Under the pieces are notes generated by a model. That model searched no databases, was not told where the DNA came from, and worked only from the letters and a program-made list of their open reading frames with translations. Of a stretch of 64,000 nucleotides of DNA, positions 1-8,390 are shown piece after piece. The stretch is from CBDCYN01 sp965224205 (GTDB lineage: Bacteria; Planctomycetota; Phycisphaerae; Phycisphaerales; Phycisphaeraceae), in contig CBDCYN010000004.1 in NCBI GenBank assembly GCA_965224205.1, forward strand, positions 62,001-126,000, given 5' to 3'. Made by a program: the position numbers and the translations under genes. The stretch's first letter is position 1. Each line of letters opens with the position of its first letter.

Positions 1-1613
1 TGGGCGGGCTTGCCGCGGACCGCGTCGAGCAGGGCTTGGAGCTCATAACGCGACGGGCGCATCGGGATGTTATACCCCGCGACGCGGGCGAACTGGCGCA
101 GGTCGCCCAGGTCGTAGGCGTCTGGGTCGGGGTGGACACGGCGGATCATCGGCAGCCGCAGTTTGTCGAATAGCCGGGCCGCGGCTTCGTTGGCTTCGAC
201 CATGAACATCTCGATAATCGTGTGGGTGAACGCGTCGTCTTCGGGCTGGGCGTCGGTGACCCGGCCCGAGTCGTCGAAGATGAGGTCCACCTCCGGTAGC
301 CCTAGCACGATCATCCCGTCTTTGAGGCGTCGCTGGCGTAGCACCTTCGCTAGCTCGTCCATGAGCTTGAGCTTCACCGATAGCTGCCGTGGGTAGCCCG
401 AATCGCTGCGGGCGTGTTTGCGGGCTTCTTTGAGGTCGCCGTCGATCAGGGATTGGGCTTCGAGATAGGTCAGTCGTTTGGAAGAGCGGATCACCGCGCT
501 GGCAAACCGTTCGCCCAATACCCGCCCCGAAGCGTCGTACCGCAGGAATACGGACTTGGTGTAGCGGTTGACCCCTTCCTGGAGGGAGCAGATCCCGTTG
601 GAGAGCACCTCCGGGAGCATCGGGATGACCTTCCTCGGCAGGTACACGCTATTGCCGCGGGCGTAGGCTTCCTGGTCGAGTTCACTGCCAGCGGTGACGA
701 AACTCGAGACGTCGGCGATGTGGACGCCCAGCTCGTATGCCGCGCCGTCTTTTTCTTTTTCAGGATCGAGGCGATCGATGCTGATCGCGTCGTCGAAGTC
801 TTTGGCGTCTGGGGGGTCGATCGTGAAGATAAACCGGTTAGTAACGTCCTGGCGATCTTCGGGCACGGCTGACTCATCGAACTTTCGCACCACAGCCCGG
901 GCTTCTTGGACGACCTCATCGGGCAGGTCATCAGGTAAACCGTACGCCCGGATCACCGCGAGGGTTTCAACCGACGGCTGGCCTTTTTCGCCCAGTACCT
1001 CGGTGATCACCCCCTCGGGCAGTTTGCGGTCCTTGGGGTACTCGGTGAGCTCGATGACGACCTTGTCGCCGGCTTGGGCGTTCTTGGCGTGTGGGTCGCG
1101 GATCCTCACGGGGTCGTGGAGGGCTTTGCCGTCGACGTCGACAAACCACCGCCCGGCCCGATGGGCGAGGTTGCCCACGTAGTGGCGGTCAGCCCGCTTG
1201 AGGATCTCGACGATCTTCCCGATGTAAGGGGATTTGCCGCTGCGCGTGGCGCGTCGGGCCTCATGGATGACCCTTGCGCGCACCCGGTCGCCGGTCAAGG
1301 CCTCACCGGTGTTAGGGGCGGGCACAAAAAGGTCACCGTGTTGGGTAGGATGATCCGGGACGATGAACCCGAACCCCCGCTCGTTGAGGCGGAACACCCC
1401 GACCATTTCTCGGCCGGGCGGGGGCAGGGCGATCGTCCCTGATGAACCTAATACCACCTGCCCATCGCTGATCAGCTCCTTGACCGCTTTGCGGAAGGGG
1501 TCCAGCTCGTCGGGATCGATGCCCAGGTCCTGGGCCAACTGGTGGGTCTGCCGGGGCTGGTAGCGGTGGTCGCTGAGGTGCCCGAGGATGCGGAATGAAT
1601 AGCGGTCGGTCAT
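1..1613 (-). CDS. rnr: Ribonuclease R (RNB-family 3'-5' exoribonuclease), C-terminus cut by window edge
   Basis: Processive 3'-5' exoribonuclease that degrades structured RNA in the cytoplasm. The frame stays open from the ATG at 1613 to base 1, giving about 537 visible residues. The N-terminus (MTDRYSFRILGHLSD) looks like the winged-helix region of RNase R. A cold-shock/OB segment follows near residues 70-115 (GVFRLNERGFGFIVPDH). The RNB catalytic signature TIDPPDAKDFDDAIS lies at about residues 264-278 and contains the Asp cluster that binds Mg2+. It is followed by HIADVSSFV and RGNSVYLP, both typical of RNase R/VacB. The end of the RNB domain and the S1 domain lie beyond the left edge. The gene is oriented away from the YlbF-like gene, with a MITE in the gap. 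Family assignment is firm; RNase R rather than RNase II is favoured by the long N-terminal extension. Confidence 0.93.
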   Translation of the reverse strand, partial: MTDRYSFRILGHLSDHRYQPRQTHQLAQDLGIDPDELDPFRKAVKELISDGQVVLGSSGTIALPPPGREMVGVFRLNERGFGFIVPDHPTQHGDLFVPAPNTGEALTGDRVRARVIHEARRATRSGKSPYIGKIVEILKRADRHYVGNLAHRAGRWFVDVDGKALHDPVRIRDPHAKNAQAGDKVVIELTEYPKDRKLPEGVITEVLGEKGQPSVETLAVIRAYGLPDDLPDEVVQEARAVVRKFDESAVPEDRQDVTNRFIFTIDPPDAKDFDDAISIDRLDPEKEKDGAAYELGVHIADVSSFVTAGSELDQEAYARGNSVYLPRKVIPMLPEVLSNGICSLQEGVNRYTKSVFLRYDASGRVLGERFASAVIRSSKRLTYLEAQSLIDGDLKEARKHARSDSGYPRQLSVKLKLMDELAKVLRQRRLKDGMIVLGLPEVDLIFDDSGRVTDAQPEDDAFTHTIIEMFMVEANEAAARLFDKLRLPMIRRVHPDPDAYDLGDLRQFARVAGYNIPMRPSRYELQALLDAVRGKPA

Positions 1614-1827
1614 GAAGAAAAGTGCCCTTGGCGTGAGTGGGGCTGGTATTTTGTTGCGGTCAGGCTGGGTTGCGTTGTTATTTTCCCAGAAGAACACCGT
1701 TGTGCGAAGGGTTCGGGGCCCGCCTCACGGAGGCGGGGTTCATTAGCCGCTATAACCCCAAACGACGGTCATGTTCGGCCGGCATCATAGCAGCTATCGT
1801 GATAAGATATCGTTCTTGTACATTGTT

Positions 1828-1927
1828 TAGAGCGTATCCCGAAATGGTGTACGACGCCCCCAGCGAGCCGCGATCGTGAGGCAGCGGGTTTTTCTTGACG
1901 TCGTACACGAAATCGGGAAACGCTCTA
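1828..1927. mobile_element. MITE with TAGAGCG inverted termini, copy 1 (about 100 bp)
   Basis: A non-coding element begins TAGAGCGTATCCCGAAATGG and ends with its imperfect complement CCCGATTT...GGGAAACGCTCTA form. The inverted repeats are about 28 bp with a few mismatches, and TA is at both tips. The centre carries a REP-like palindrome (AGCGAGCCGCG...GGCAGCGGG). A second member lies at 61381-61496 in the opposite orientation, with the same ends and centre plus about 16 extra bases. The outer tip TAGAGC matches the tip of the IS630 element at 5740-6754, so trans-mobilisation by an IS630 transposase is a reasonable inference. The 1614-2025 gap holds no gene. Confidence 0.85.
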
Positions 1928-2025
1928 ATGGCGGCGTGGCCACGCATGCGTGTCGGGAGCGTTTGGGGGGAAGACGTTTGCGGTCCATAGCCCGATCGCC
2001 CTTGACCCCCTATGGACCTATACCC

Positions 2026-2415
2026 ATGGCAACGACCGAAGAGATCTTAAAGGCCGCCCAAGACCTGGGGAAGCTGATCGCTACCCACCCCGCGACCGAG
2101 AAATTCGACGCGATGGTCAAAAAGCTAAGCGATGACGTTGAGGCCCAGCGTGTGCTTAACGATTATCACCGGCAGGCGGCGTTGATCGCGGATAAGGAAA
2201 GCCAGCAGCAGCCGATCGAGGTCGACGACAAGAAGAAGCTCGAGCAGCTGCACCAGCAGGTGATCCAGCACACGCTTTTGGGCGACCTGCAGGTGGTGCA
2301 GATGGATTACCTGGACCTGATGCGTCGCGTCGACGAAGCGATGGCGTCACAGACCTTCGGGGCCTCGGGCCGGGCCGCGGCGGCGGCGGGTTCTCCGTTG
2401 GCGGGGACCCCTTGA
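2026..2415 (+). CDS. YlbF/YmcA family (Com_YlbF) small helical protein
   Basis: 129 residues, predicted cytoplasmic and almost all helical. The start MATTEEILKAAQDLGKLIAT is chosen because it aligns with the family N-terminus; the frame extends 150 bases upstream, but that part overlaps the MITE and looks non-coding. The core pattern (ATEKFDAMVKKLSDDVEAQ, then VLNDYHRQ, then a paired helix ending VDEAM) matches the YlbF/YmcA fold. In Bacillus these proteins act with RNase Y and in competence and biofilm control. In planctomycetes the role is unknown, though the divergent rnr neighbour is suggestive. The C-terminal tail is Ala/Gly-rich and probably disordered. It converges on the gene at 2420-3073 with a 4-base gap. 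Confidence 0.75.
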   Translation: MATTEEILKAAQDLGKLIATHPATEKFDAMVKKLSDDVEAQRVLNDYHRQAALIADKESQQQPIEVDDKKKLEQLHQQVIQHTLLGDLQVVQMDYLDLMRRVDEAMASQTFGASGRAAAAAGSPLAGTP

Positions 2416-2419
2416 CCGA

Positions 2420-3073
2420 TCAATCGTCGGTCGTGCCGGGCTGGTTTTCTTGGTGATCTGGGTGTATCGAAGCATCTTCGGTCGCGGCGCGGCGATACAG
2501 CTCGATCACATTGACATCGGGGGGGATGATGGTTCGCGGTGGGTGGGAGCTGTCCCCGTCGATGCGGGTATCGATCCTGGCGTCGATCCGGTAATCGATC
2601 ACGGACGATGGGGCCAAGCCGGGGTCGTCTGGGATAAGCCCGGCGGTGGTGGGATCCTGGTTTGCAGGGCCGTGCCGCCAAGGGTCGAGATCAAAGACCG
2701 TGTTCGCGGAAAGGATCTCCACGAACTCTCCGTCGAAACGGGGTTGGATATTGAAACCTAGATCGTCTGGCCCCACGCGGACGAGATAGTCGAGGCGGTC
2801 GACCCGAGCGGTTAACCCCGGCTCGAATCGGTAGTAGACCGCCCCCGGCGAGCCGATCACGCCGCCCGCCTCGATAGGCAACTCAAGCCGGTACAGCGCG
2901 GTCTGTTGGCCGTGTGTGCGTAGCCCGGTTTCGACGTGTCTGAGGCTGGTGCTAAGCAGGTCGAGGTCCGCAACCGACTGATCCACCGGCTGGAGGTTGG
3001 TGGTTTGAGCGGTGGTCATGGCCGTGACCATCATCAGGAGGGTGTGCGTGGACACGGTTTCTTTGATCATCAT
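2420..3073 (-). CDS. Hypothetical secreted or anchored protein
   Basis: 217 residues that I do not recognise. The N-terminus (MMIKETVSTHTLLMMVTAMTTAQ) resembles a short signal peptide with a weak hydrophobic core. The middle (FEPGLTARVDRLDYLVRVG; LPIEAGGVIGSPGAVYYRF) looks like a beta-rich domain, and the C-terminal third is rich in Asp, Arg and Pro. The middle contains an alternating stretch (DYRIDARIDTRIDGD). No catalytic motif is visible. Codon use and GC resemble neighbouring genes, and the frame is intact over 650 bases, so it is probably a real gene. The upstream 60 bases contain a partial PR1 repeat (3093-3112). Function unknown. Confidence 0.6.
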   Translation of the reverse strand: MMIKETVSTHTLLMMVTAMTTAQTTNLQPVDQSVADLDLLSTSLRHVETGLRTHGQQTALYRLELPIEAGGVIGSPGAVYYRFEPGLTARVDRLDYLVRVGPDDLGFNIQPRFDGEFVEILSANTVFDLDPWRHGPANQDPTTAGLIPDDPGLAPSSVIDYRIDARIDTRIDGDSSHPPRTIIPPDVNVIELYRRAATEDASIHPDHQENQPGTTDD

Positions 3074-3092
3074 GGTGGATTATACGCAATGG

Positions 3093-3112
3093 TTATACGC
3101 ATCGTGTATCAA
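3093..3112 (-). repeat. PR1 repeat, terminal fragment
   Basis: The string TTATACGCATCGTGTATCAA matches the inverted terminal part of the PR1 family (consensus TATACGCATCGCGTATCAAA). Only one terminus is recognisable, with a second degenerate TATACGCA just to its left. It lies in the promoter region of the leftward gene at 2420-3073. Confidence 0.55.
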
Positions 3113-3197
3113 GGTGCTCGTTCAAGGGACTCGTTGCGATCTGGCGCAGGGGAATCGGAAGCCTGACTCGGCGTTGCTTAGCCTCTTGGCGTGGTTT

Positions 3198-5165
3198 TTA
3201 ACCTCGCCGTGCCCATTCGTCCTCGAGGGGAGCCAGTTGGGCGGCCAGCTGGTCGCGTTTGGCGCGTAGCTGCTTGACCTTCACCCCGTCGCGGTAGAGA
3301 TCGGGGTTGGCCAGTTCCCGGTCGATGTCGGCCAGCTGGCCTTCGAGCTTGATGATCCGCTTTTCGAGCGTCTCTTGGTTGAGCTTCGAGAGGCTCGTGT
3401 TTCGCTTGCCCTTGGCTGGTTTGGCCCCGGTCGTTTTCGGGCTGGCGTTGGCGGCTTCCTGTTTGGAACGCTTCGCGGTCGAGGGGGTCGCGGTGGGGGA
3501 ACTATCGAGGCGCGCCCGCTCGGCTTCGAGGTATTGGCTATACGTCCCCAGGAAATGACGGGCGTGGCCTTGCCCATCGAGGATGATCAGCTGGTCGACC
3601 ACGTCTTCGAGCAGCATCCGGTCGTGGGTGATCAACACTAGCGTTCCACCGCCGGTGACGTTCTGCCCATAACCTTTGGGCTCGGCGGTGAACTGCTTGA
3701 GCGCTTCTTCGAGGCGTTCGGCACTGGGGATGTCCAGGTGGTTCGAAGGCTCGTCGAGCACCAATAGGTGGTGGCCACCCACGACCAGGCCCGCCAGCAC
3801 CGCCCGGCTGCGCTCCCCACCGCTCAATACGCCCAGCGGCTTGTCCTGCTCATCACCCGAAAACAGGAACGCCCCGGCCAGGTCGCGCGCGTTCTGCTCC
3901 AACCCAGTGGGCACGAGCCGCTGGAGGTATTGCACCACGGTGCTGTCGAGGTCGAGCCCGTCGTGTGTCTGCTTGTAGTGACCCACACTCACCGACGCGC
4001 CGACGCGCACCAACCCGCTGTCCGGGGGTTGTTCACCAAGCAGCGTGCGCACCAGCGTGCTCTTGCCGGCGCCGTTAGGACCGATGATGCCGACCTTGTC
4101 GCCGCGTTTGATCTCGATGCTCAGGGCCTCGAACAGGGTCTTGCCGTCGTAGGCTTTGGTCACGGAATCCGCGGTGGCGACGATATCCCCGCACCGGTCG
4201 ACCGGGCGGAAGGTCAGGTTCATGGTGTCCAGGTCGGTGGGGCGTTCGATGAGGTTCTGTTCCTTGAACCGTTCGAGCCGTTTCTCGCGGCCCTGGGCCT
4301 GGGCGGAGCGTTGGCCGGCCCGGTAGCGGTCGATGAACCCCTGCTCGTGGCGGATCTTGTCCTGCTGCTTCTCGTACCTCCGCAGCTGAGCTAGCCGTCG
4401 CTCGACCCGCTGGGTGCGGAACGCCTGGTAGTTGCCGGGGTACTCGACCAACCGGCCGTCCTCGAGCTCATAGATCGTGCTCACCACCCGGTCGAGCAAC
4501 CACCGGTCGTGGCTAACGAGGATCACGGCCCCGCTGTATGCCGCGAGGTACTCTTCTAGCCACTGCCGCCCGGCGATGTCGAGGTGATTGGTCGGTTCGT
4601 CGAGCAGTAATACATCGGGGTGACCCAGCAGCAGCTTCGCTAAAGCCAGCCGACCCTTCTGCCCGCCGGACAGGTCACGGACTTTAACGTTAAAGAACTC
4701 GTCGGTAAGGCCCAGGCCGTGCAGCGTCGCGTCGATCTGGTGGTCGACCGCGTACCCCCCAGCGGCTTGGACCTTGGTCTCGACGGTCTCGTAGCGCTTC
4801 AGCAGCTTGTCGAGCTCGTCGCCGTCTGCCTCGGCCATCTTGTGGGATAGGTCTTCGAGCTCATTGTGGAGGCGGTGAAGATCCGCAAACGCGGTGGCGG
4901 CTTCATCGCGGAGCGTCCGATCGGGGTCGAGGTCCGGGTCCTGCGTGAGGTACCCCGCCGTCGCCGCCCTCGCTAGCTGGACCTGCCCAGCATCGGCCTT
5001 GAGCCCGGCCCACCCGGCGATGAGTTTTAGTAGCGTCGACTTCCCACACCCGTTACGCCCCACGAGCCCGACGTGGCGACCCTCATCGAGCGTGAGGTTC
5101 ACCCCGTCGAGCAAGACGCGGTCACCGATCGATAAGACGAGGTTGGCGATGCTGAGCAGGGCCAT
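3198..5165 (-). CDS. ABC-F family ATPase (Uup/YheS-like)
   Basis: Soluble duplicated ABC ATPase of the ABC-F class, which acts on ribosomes rather than as a transporter. There are two nucleotide-binding domains. The first has Walker A GRNGCGKST, signature LSGGQKGRLALAKLL and Walker B VLLLDEPTNHLD. The second has Walker A GPNGAGKST, signature LSGGERSRAVLAGL and LLVLDEPSNHLD. They are joined by a charged helical linker (RRLAQLRRYEKQQDKI), the P-site tRNA interaction motif region. A C-terminal Lys/Glu-rich coiled coil (LSKLNQETLEKRIIKLEG) resembles the Uup/YfmR tail. No membrane segments are present. The ATG start MALLSIANL is preferred over an upstream TTG giving six more residues. About 655 residues, the normal family size. 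Confidence 0.93.
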   Translation of the reverse strand: MALLSIANLVLSIGDRVLLDGVNLTLDEGRHVGLVGRNGCGKSTLLKLIAGWAGLKADAGQVQLARAATAGYLTQDPDLDPDRTLRDEAATAFADLHRLHNELEDLSHKMAEADGDELDKLLKRYETVETKVQAAGGYAVDHQIDATLHGLGLTDEFFNVKVRDLSGGQKGRLALAKLLLGHPDVLLLDEPTNHLDIAGRQWLEEYLAAYSGAVILVSHDRWLLDRVVSTIYELEDGRLVEYPGNYQAFRTQRVERRLAQLRRYEKQQDKIRHEQGFIDRYRAGQRSAQAQGREKRLERFKEQNLIERPTDLDTMNLTFRPVDRCGDIVATADSVTKAYDGKTLFEALSIEIKRGDKVGIIGPNGAGKSTLVRTLLGEQPPDSGLVRVGASVSVGHYKQTHDGLDLDSTVVQYLQRLVPTGLEQNARDLAGAFLFSGDEQDKPLGVLSGGERSRAVLAGLVVGGHHLLVLDEPSNHLDIPSAERLEEALKQFTAEPKGYGQNVTGGGTLVLITHDRMLLEDVVDQLIILDGQGHARHFLGTYSQYLEAERARLDSSPTATPSTAKRSKQEAANASPKTTGAKPAKGKRNTSLSKLNQETLEKRIIKLEGQLADIDRELANPDLYRDGVKVKQLRAKRDQLAAQLAPLEDEWARRG

Positions 5166-5298
5166 GGGGGATAGGGATTCCAATCCAAATGGGCGGATCG
5201 GCTACACACCGACCGCATTACGGACCGCAGATGATACACGACGGGAGTAGTAGGGGTTAAACCATTGTCACGAAAACGAGAAATGAAAAATAGATTAG

Positions 5299-5623
5299 GT
5301 GTGCTAGCCATTACTTCATCTGACGCGTGAGAGTTATCTGACATCTGCAAGACTGCCGCTTCGAGCGTCCTTCGTCCGCGCCTCGGTCACGCCTTGGGTG
5401 GCGCTCAGATCCTCGGCTCTCGTTCGCTTCGCTCACCCCAGCCCCTTCTAGTGAAGAGCCATCGATCCGTTTGGCGTGGGCCAGTGGGATCGAATCCTTG
5501 AACGTCGTCAGGGGCGTTTTGCCGTAGCAGTAACGACCGCTATGGGGTCGTTGTTCATTGGACGGTCGAGGTCGGCTTGGAGTTGCTCGATGCTCGTGTA
5601 GATCTTCTTGCGGAACGCGATGC
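5299..5623 (-). pseudogene. 3' remnant of IS481-type transposase and right inverted repeat
   Basis: This is a second, decayed copy of the element at 62062-63330. The outer end GTGCTAGCCATTACTTCATC matches that element's right inverted repeat. The leftward coding remnant begins FRKKIYTS and ends at the equivalent stop. About 17 bases are missing relative to the full copy after the LQADLD segment, which breaks the frame. The copy stops at 5623 exactly where a MITE starts: the intact element reads GCTATAAAAC there, whereas here GCTA continues into GAGCG. Roughly the first 900 bases of the element are absent, so a deletion followed or accompanied the later insertions. Confidence 0.88.
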
Positions 5624-5741
5624 TAGAGCGTTTTCTCAATAGGTGTATCATGGCACGATCTCAATATTCCTGTGATAGACCCTGTTTTTTCCCCAGTGGT
5701 GGGCGCATCACGCGTGATACACTCACCCAGAAAACGCTCTA
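5624..5741. mobile_element. MITE with TAGAGCGTTTTCT termini (about 118 bp)
   Basis: The element begins TAGAGCGTTTTCT and ends AGAAAACGCTCTA, a perfect 13-bp inverted repeat with TA at each tip. Its interior differs from the TAGAGCG MITEs at 1828 and 61381. The left tip is inserted at a TA inside the IS481-type remnant. The right tip shares its TA with the left tip of the IS630 element. The shared TAGAGC tip suggests mobilisation by an IS630-type transposase (inference). Confidence 0.8.
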
Positions 5742-6754
5742 GAGCAACTGGCGTAATTAATCTTGAATAGTCGATAAGCATGATTTATGGCAAGGAGGCC
5801 TCGTCATGGCGTATTCGATGGACTTGCGGCAGCGTGTGGTGGCGGCGGTGGAATCGGGGGACTCGATCGCATCGGTGGCACGGCGGTTTTCCGTCACGTG
5901 GCCGACGGTGCGTGATTGGCCAGATCGGGCCCGTGGCGGCGAGTTGATGGCGGGCACACCGGGGCCCAAGGGATCGGTGAAGCTCACGGCGGACGATGAG
6001 CAGCGGATGCGTCAAGCGGTCGCGGCGCAGCCGGGCATCACCGCCAAACAATTGATGGCGAGGCTGAGTGTCCCCGTGGTGGAGTCCACCGTCTGTCGGG
6101 CGTTGAAGCGGCTGGGGCTATCCTTAAAAAGAAGTCGCTGATCGCCGCCGAGCAAGATCGACCCGACGTGGTCGATCGTCGCCGAAACTTCACGATCGCC
6201 CGTCGGTTCATCGATCCGGGGAGTCGGGTGTTTCTCGATGAATCCGGAGCCAAGACGAACATGACGCGTCGGTATGGCTGGTCGTCGATGGGTCAACGTT
6301 GCGTCGATCACACGCCCCACGGCCATTGGAAAACGGTGACGATGCTTAGCGTCATCCGACTCGAGGGGGTGGTTCAAGACGCGACGATCGTGCTCGACGG
6401 GCCGATGAACAGCGAGACGTTCCTGGCCTACACCCAACAGTGCCTGGCCCCGGCGTTGCGTCGCGGCGACATCGTGGTGATGGACAACCTGTCGAGCCAC
6501 AAGGTCAAGGGTGTGCGTGAGGCGATCGAGGCGGCGGGGGCTGAGGCGTGGTATCTGCCGCCGTATTCGCCGGACCTGAACCCGATCGAGAAGTTGTGGT
6601 CGAAGGTCAAGGCGTGGCTGTGTCGCGTGGGGGCCAAGACGTTGGACACGCTGACCGAGGTCATCGCCGACGCCCTGCGAGCCGTTCATGCCACTGAATG
6701 CAGAAACTACTTTGAATCCTGTGGCTATCAAGAATATTCACGCAATATGCTCTA
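5740..6754 (+). mobile_element. IS630-family insertion sequence (about 1015 bp)
   Basis: Left end TAGAGCAACTGGCG and right end (complement) TAGAGCATATTGCG form an imperfect inverted repeat that extends further inward (both sides contain TCTTGATAG-like sequence). TA is at each border, as expected for IS630/Tc1-type insertion. The element carries one transposase split over two frames. It abuts a MITE on the left and truncates a serine recombinase gene on the right. Confidence 0.88.
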
Positions 6755-6755
6755 A
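5806..6755 (+). CDS. IS630-family transposase, expressed by probable -1 frameshift
   Basis: DDE transposase read in two frames. The first frame (5806-6141, 111 residues) carries the helix-turn-helix half (MAYSMDLRQRVVAAVESGDS). The second supplies the catalytic half, with Asp in FLDESGAKTN, Asp in VVMDNLSSHK and Glu in NPIEKLWSKVK. A -1 slip on the A-run at 6126-6130 (codons TTA AAA then AAG) joins them seamlessly as LSLKKKSLIAAEQ, giving about 316 residues, the normal length for this family. A programmed frameshift is therefore more likely than a disabling mutation, although a simple mutation cannot be excluded. A purine-rich AAGGAGG lies upstream of the ATG. Confidence 0.88.
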
Positions 6756-7480
6756 CTGAAGAACTCAACGAACAAGGCCACACGACCAAGCGATGGCGAA
6801 GTCGCAAGGGTAATGATCACGGCGGTCGTAGACTCACGCCCAAGTACCTCCACCGCGTCCTCACCAATCCGCTCTACCTCGGGAGGATCGTCCACAAAGA
6901 CAAAACCTGGAAAGGCCAGCACGACCCGATCACCCCCCGGAAGTTATGGGATTAGGTTCAGCAAGCCATCGACAAGCAGCAGGGGCAGACCCGTCACCGC
7001 TGGACCCACCCCCACCTGCTCCAAGGTAAACTCCGAACCCACGAAAATTTTGCCATGAGTCCAGGTGCCGTCCACCGACCCGCTTCCAGGAAAGGTGAAA
7101 AGCGACTCATCCGCTACTACGTAAGCCAAAAGGCGCTGCAGCAGGGCTACAAGCATTGCCCGATCAAAACGATCAACGCCCACCACATCGACGATCTCAT
7201 CCGCGCCTTGCTGCTCGGCTACCTAAAAGATGATTCACTCGAACATCTCCGAACCTGCGAACCTCAGACCCGCGACCACTGGCTGCGCGAGATCATCAAC
7301 CGTGTCATCCTCGCCCCCGACCAACTCACGATCGATCTCGACAAGGATCAAACCCAAACCTGCCGAGACAACGACTGGCCCAAACCAGACACGTCAAATC
7401 ATGGGCCCGTCCAATCCGACAACACCCCAACCTGTCTGTACCAACCCCAGGTCCAACACCACCGCAGAAAAGTCACCCTA
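6756..7480 (+). pseudogene. Large serine recombinase remnant (5'-truncated, internal stop)
   Basis: Immediately right of the IS630 element, a frame reads ELNEQGHTTKRWRSRKG, LTPKYLHRVLTNPLYLGRI and DPITPRKLWD, then an in-frame TAG at about 6953. It resumes with VQQAIDKQ and later RYYVSQKALQQGYKHCPIK. These segments follow the Recombinase (PF07508) and zinc-ribbon regions of large serine recombinases. The catalytic N-terminal domain is missing, cut off by the IS630 insertion. The Cys residues expected in the ribbon (after LLQGKL) are also absent. The right part is interrupted by the IS5-type element at 7481. It is a dead relic of an integrated phage or mobile element. Confidence 0.75.
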
Positions 7481-8336
7481 GGTGCTACGGACAATCAAGA
7501 GCACCCCGTGAGGCCGGCGGCGAGCCAGACGAATGCGGCGAAGTTGACGGCCTTCTTCTCGTAGCGGGTAGCGACACGACGGCATTGTTTGATACGGCCG
7601 AAGAAGCGTTCGATCACGTTGCGGTGTTTGTAGCGGCGGCGGTCGTAACGCTTCTTGCGTTTACGGGTCGGGTGGGGACGGATGCATGCTTTGGCCTTGG
7701 CCTCACGGATGCGTTGGCGAAACGCGTCGCTGTCGTAGGCCGCATCGGCGATCACATGCCTGGGTTTCCATCCCGCCAACAACGCCTCGGCCTGCGGGGC
7801 GTCGCCACGCTGACCGGCCGTCACCACCAGCCGACGCAGCCGGCCGGCTTGGTCCACCGCCGCGTGGAGCTTGGTCGTCAGCCCACCGCGGGACCGGCCC
7901 AGGCATCGGCGGTCGTCGGCGGCGTCTTTTTTTCACCGGCCAACCTTCGGCCGGTGGAAGCCATCGGGTGAGCCTTGACGCTGGTCGAATCCAGTTGCAG
8001 CTCTTCGGGCTCGTCATCGTCGTCATCCAACGCCTTGGCGACCCGTGGCCATACCCCTGAAGCACACCAGCGGTCGTATCGCTTCCAGACGCTGTTGGGC
8101 TTGCCGAAGCGTTCGGGCAGGTCGTCCCAGGGGATGCCGGTCTTGAGCACATACAGCACCGCGTTGACAAACAGGCGGTTGTCAGCGGCGGTGCGGCCGG
8201 GGTCGCCCGCCTTGCCCGGCAGGTGATCGTGGATGCGTTCCCATTGTTCATCCGTCAGTTCGTGGCGTCGTCGCATCGTGGTCCTCCATGACCAGAAATG
8301 TCATCATAGCCGAGGATACTGATTGTCCGTAGCACC
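7481..8336 (-). mobile_element. IS5-family (IS427 group) insertion sequence, 856 bp
   Basis: Perfect 17-bp inverted repeats GGTGCTACGGACAATCA (7481-7497 and complement 8320-8336) bound the element. Both outer junctions read CCTAGG, consistent with a CTAG or TA target duplication. The transposase reads leftward in two frames. All parts look intact, so this is probably the youngest insertion in the 5.3-8.3 kb cluster. Confidence 0.92.
7495..8276 (-). CDS. IS5/IS427-type transposase with -1 frameshift at an A7 run
   Basis: Frame 1 starts at 8276 (MRRRHELTDEQWERIHDHLP) and holds the IS4/5 N-terminal domain plus the first catalytic region (LQLDSTSVKAHPMAS). Frame 2 ends at 7495 and carries HVIADAAYDSDAFRQRI and the C-terminal motif YKHRNVIERFFGRIKQCRR with the catalytic Glu. 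The two overlap at a run of seven A residues on the coding strand (T7 at 7927-7933), a classic A AAA AAG slip site. A -1 shift there restores GEKKDAADDRRCLGRSRGGL and then TTKLHAAVD, which fills the gap in the family alignment. Product is about 260 residues. Confidence 0.9.
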
Positions 8337-8390
8337 TAGGGTGAAGGAGAGAGGCGACAACCCACGGTCAGGGCGGTATAAACTAGGGGT

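Noticed and set aside
163..1563. Several open frames on both strands over the first 1.6 kb
   Set aside because: They are shadows of the RNase R gene, which alone carries recognisable motifs through the region.
6756..7480. Functional serine integrase
   Set aside because: The catalytic N-terminal domain is missing and an in-frame stop occurs at about 6953.
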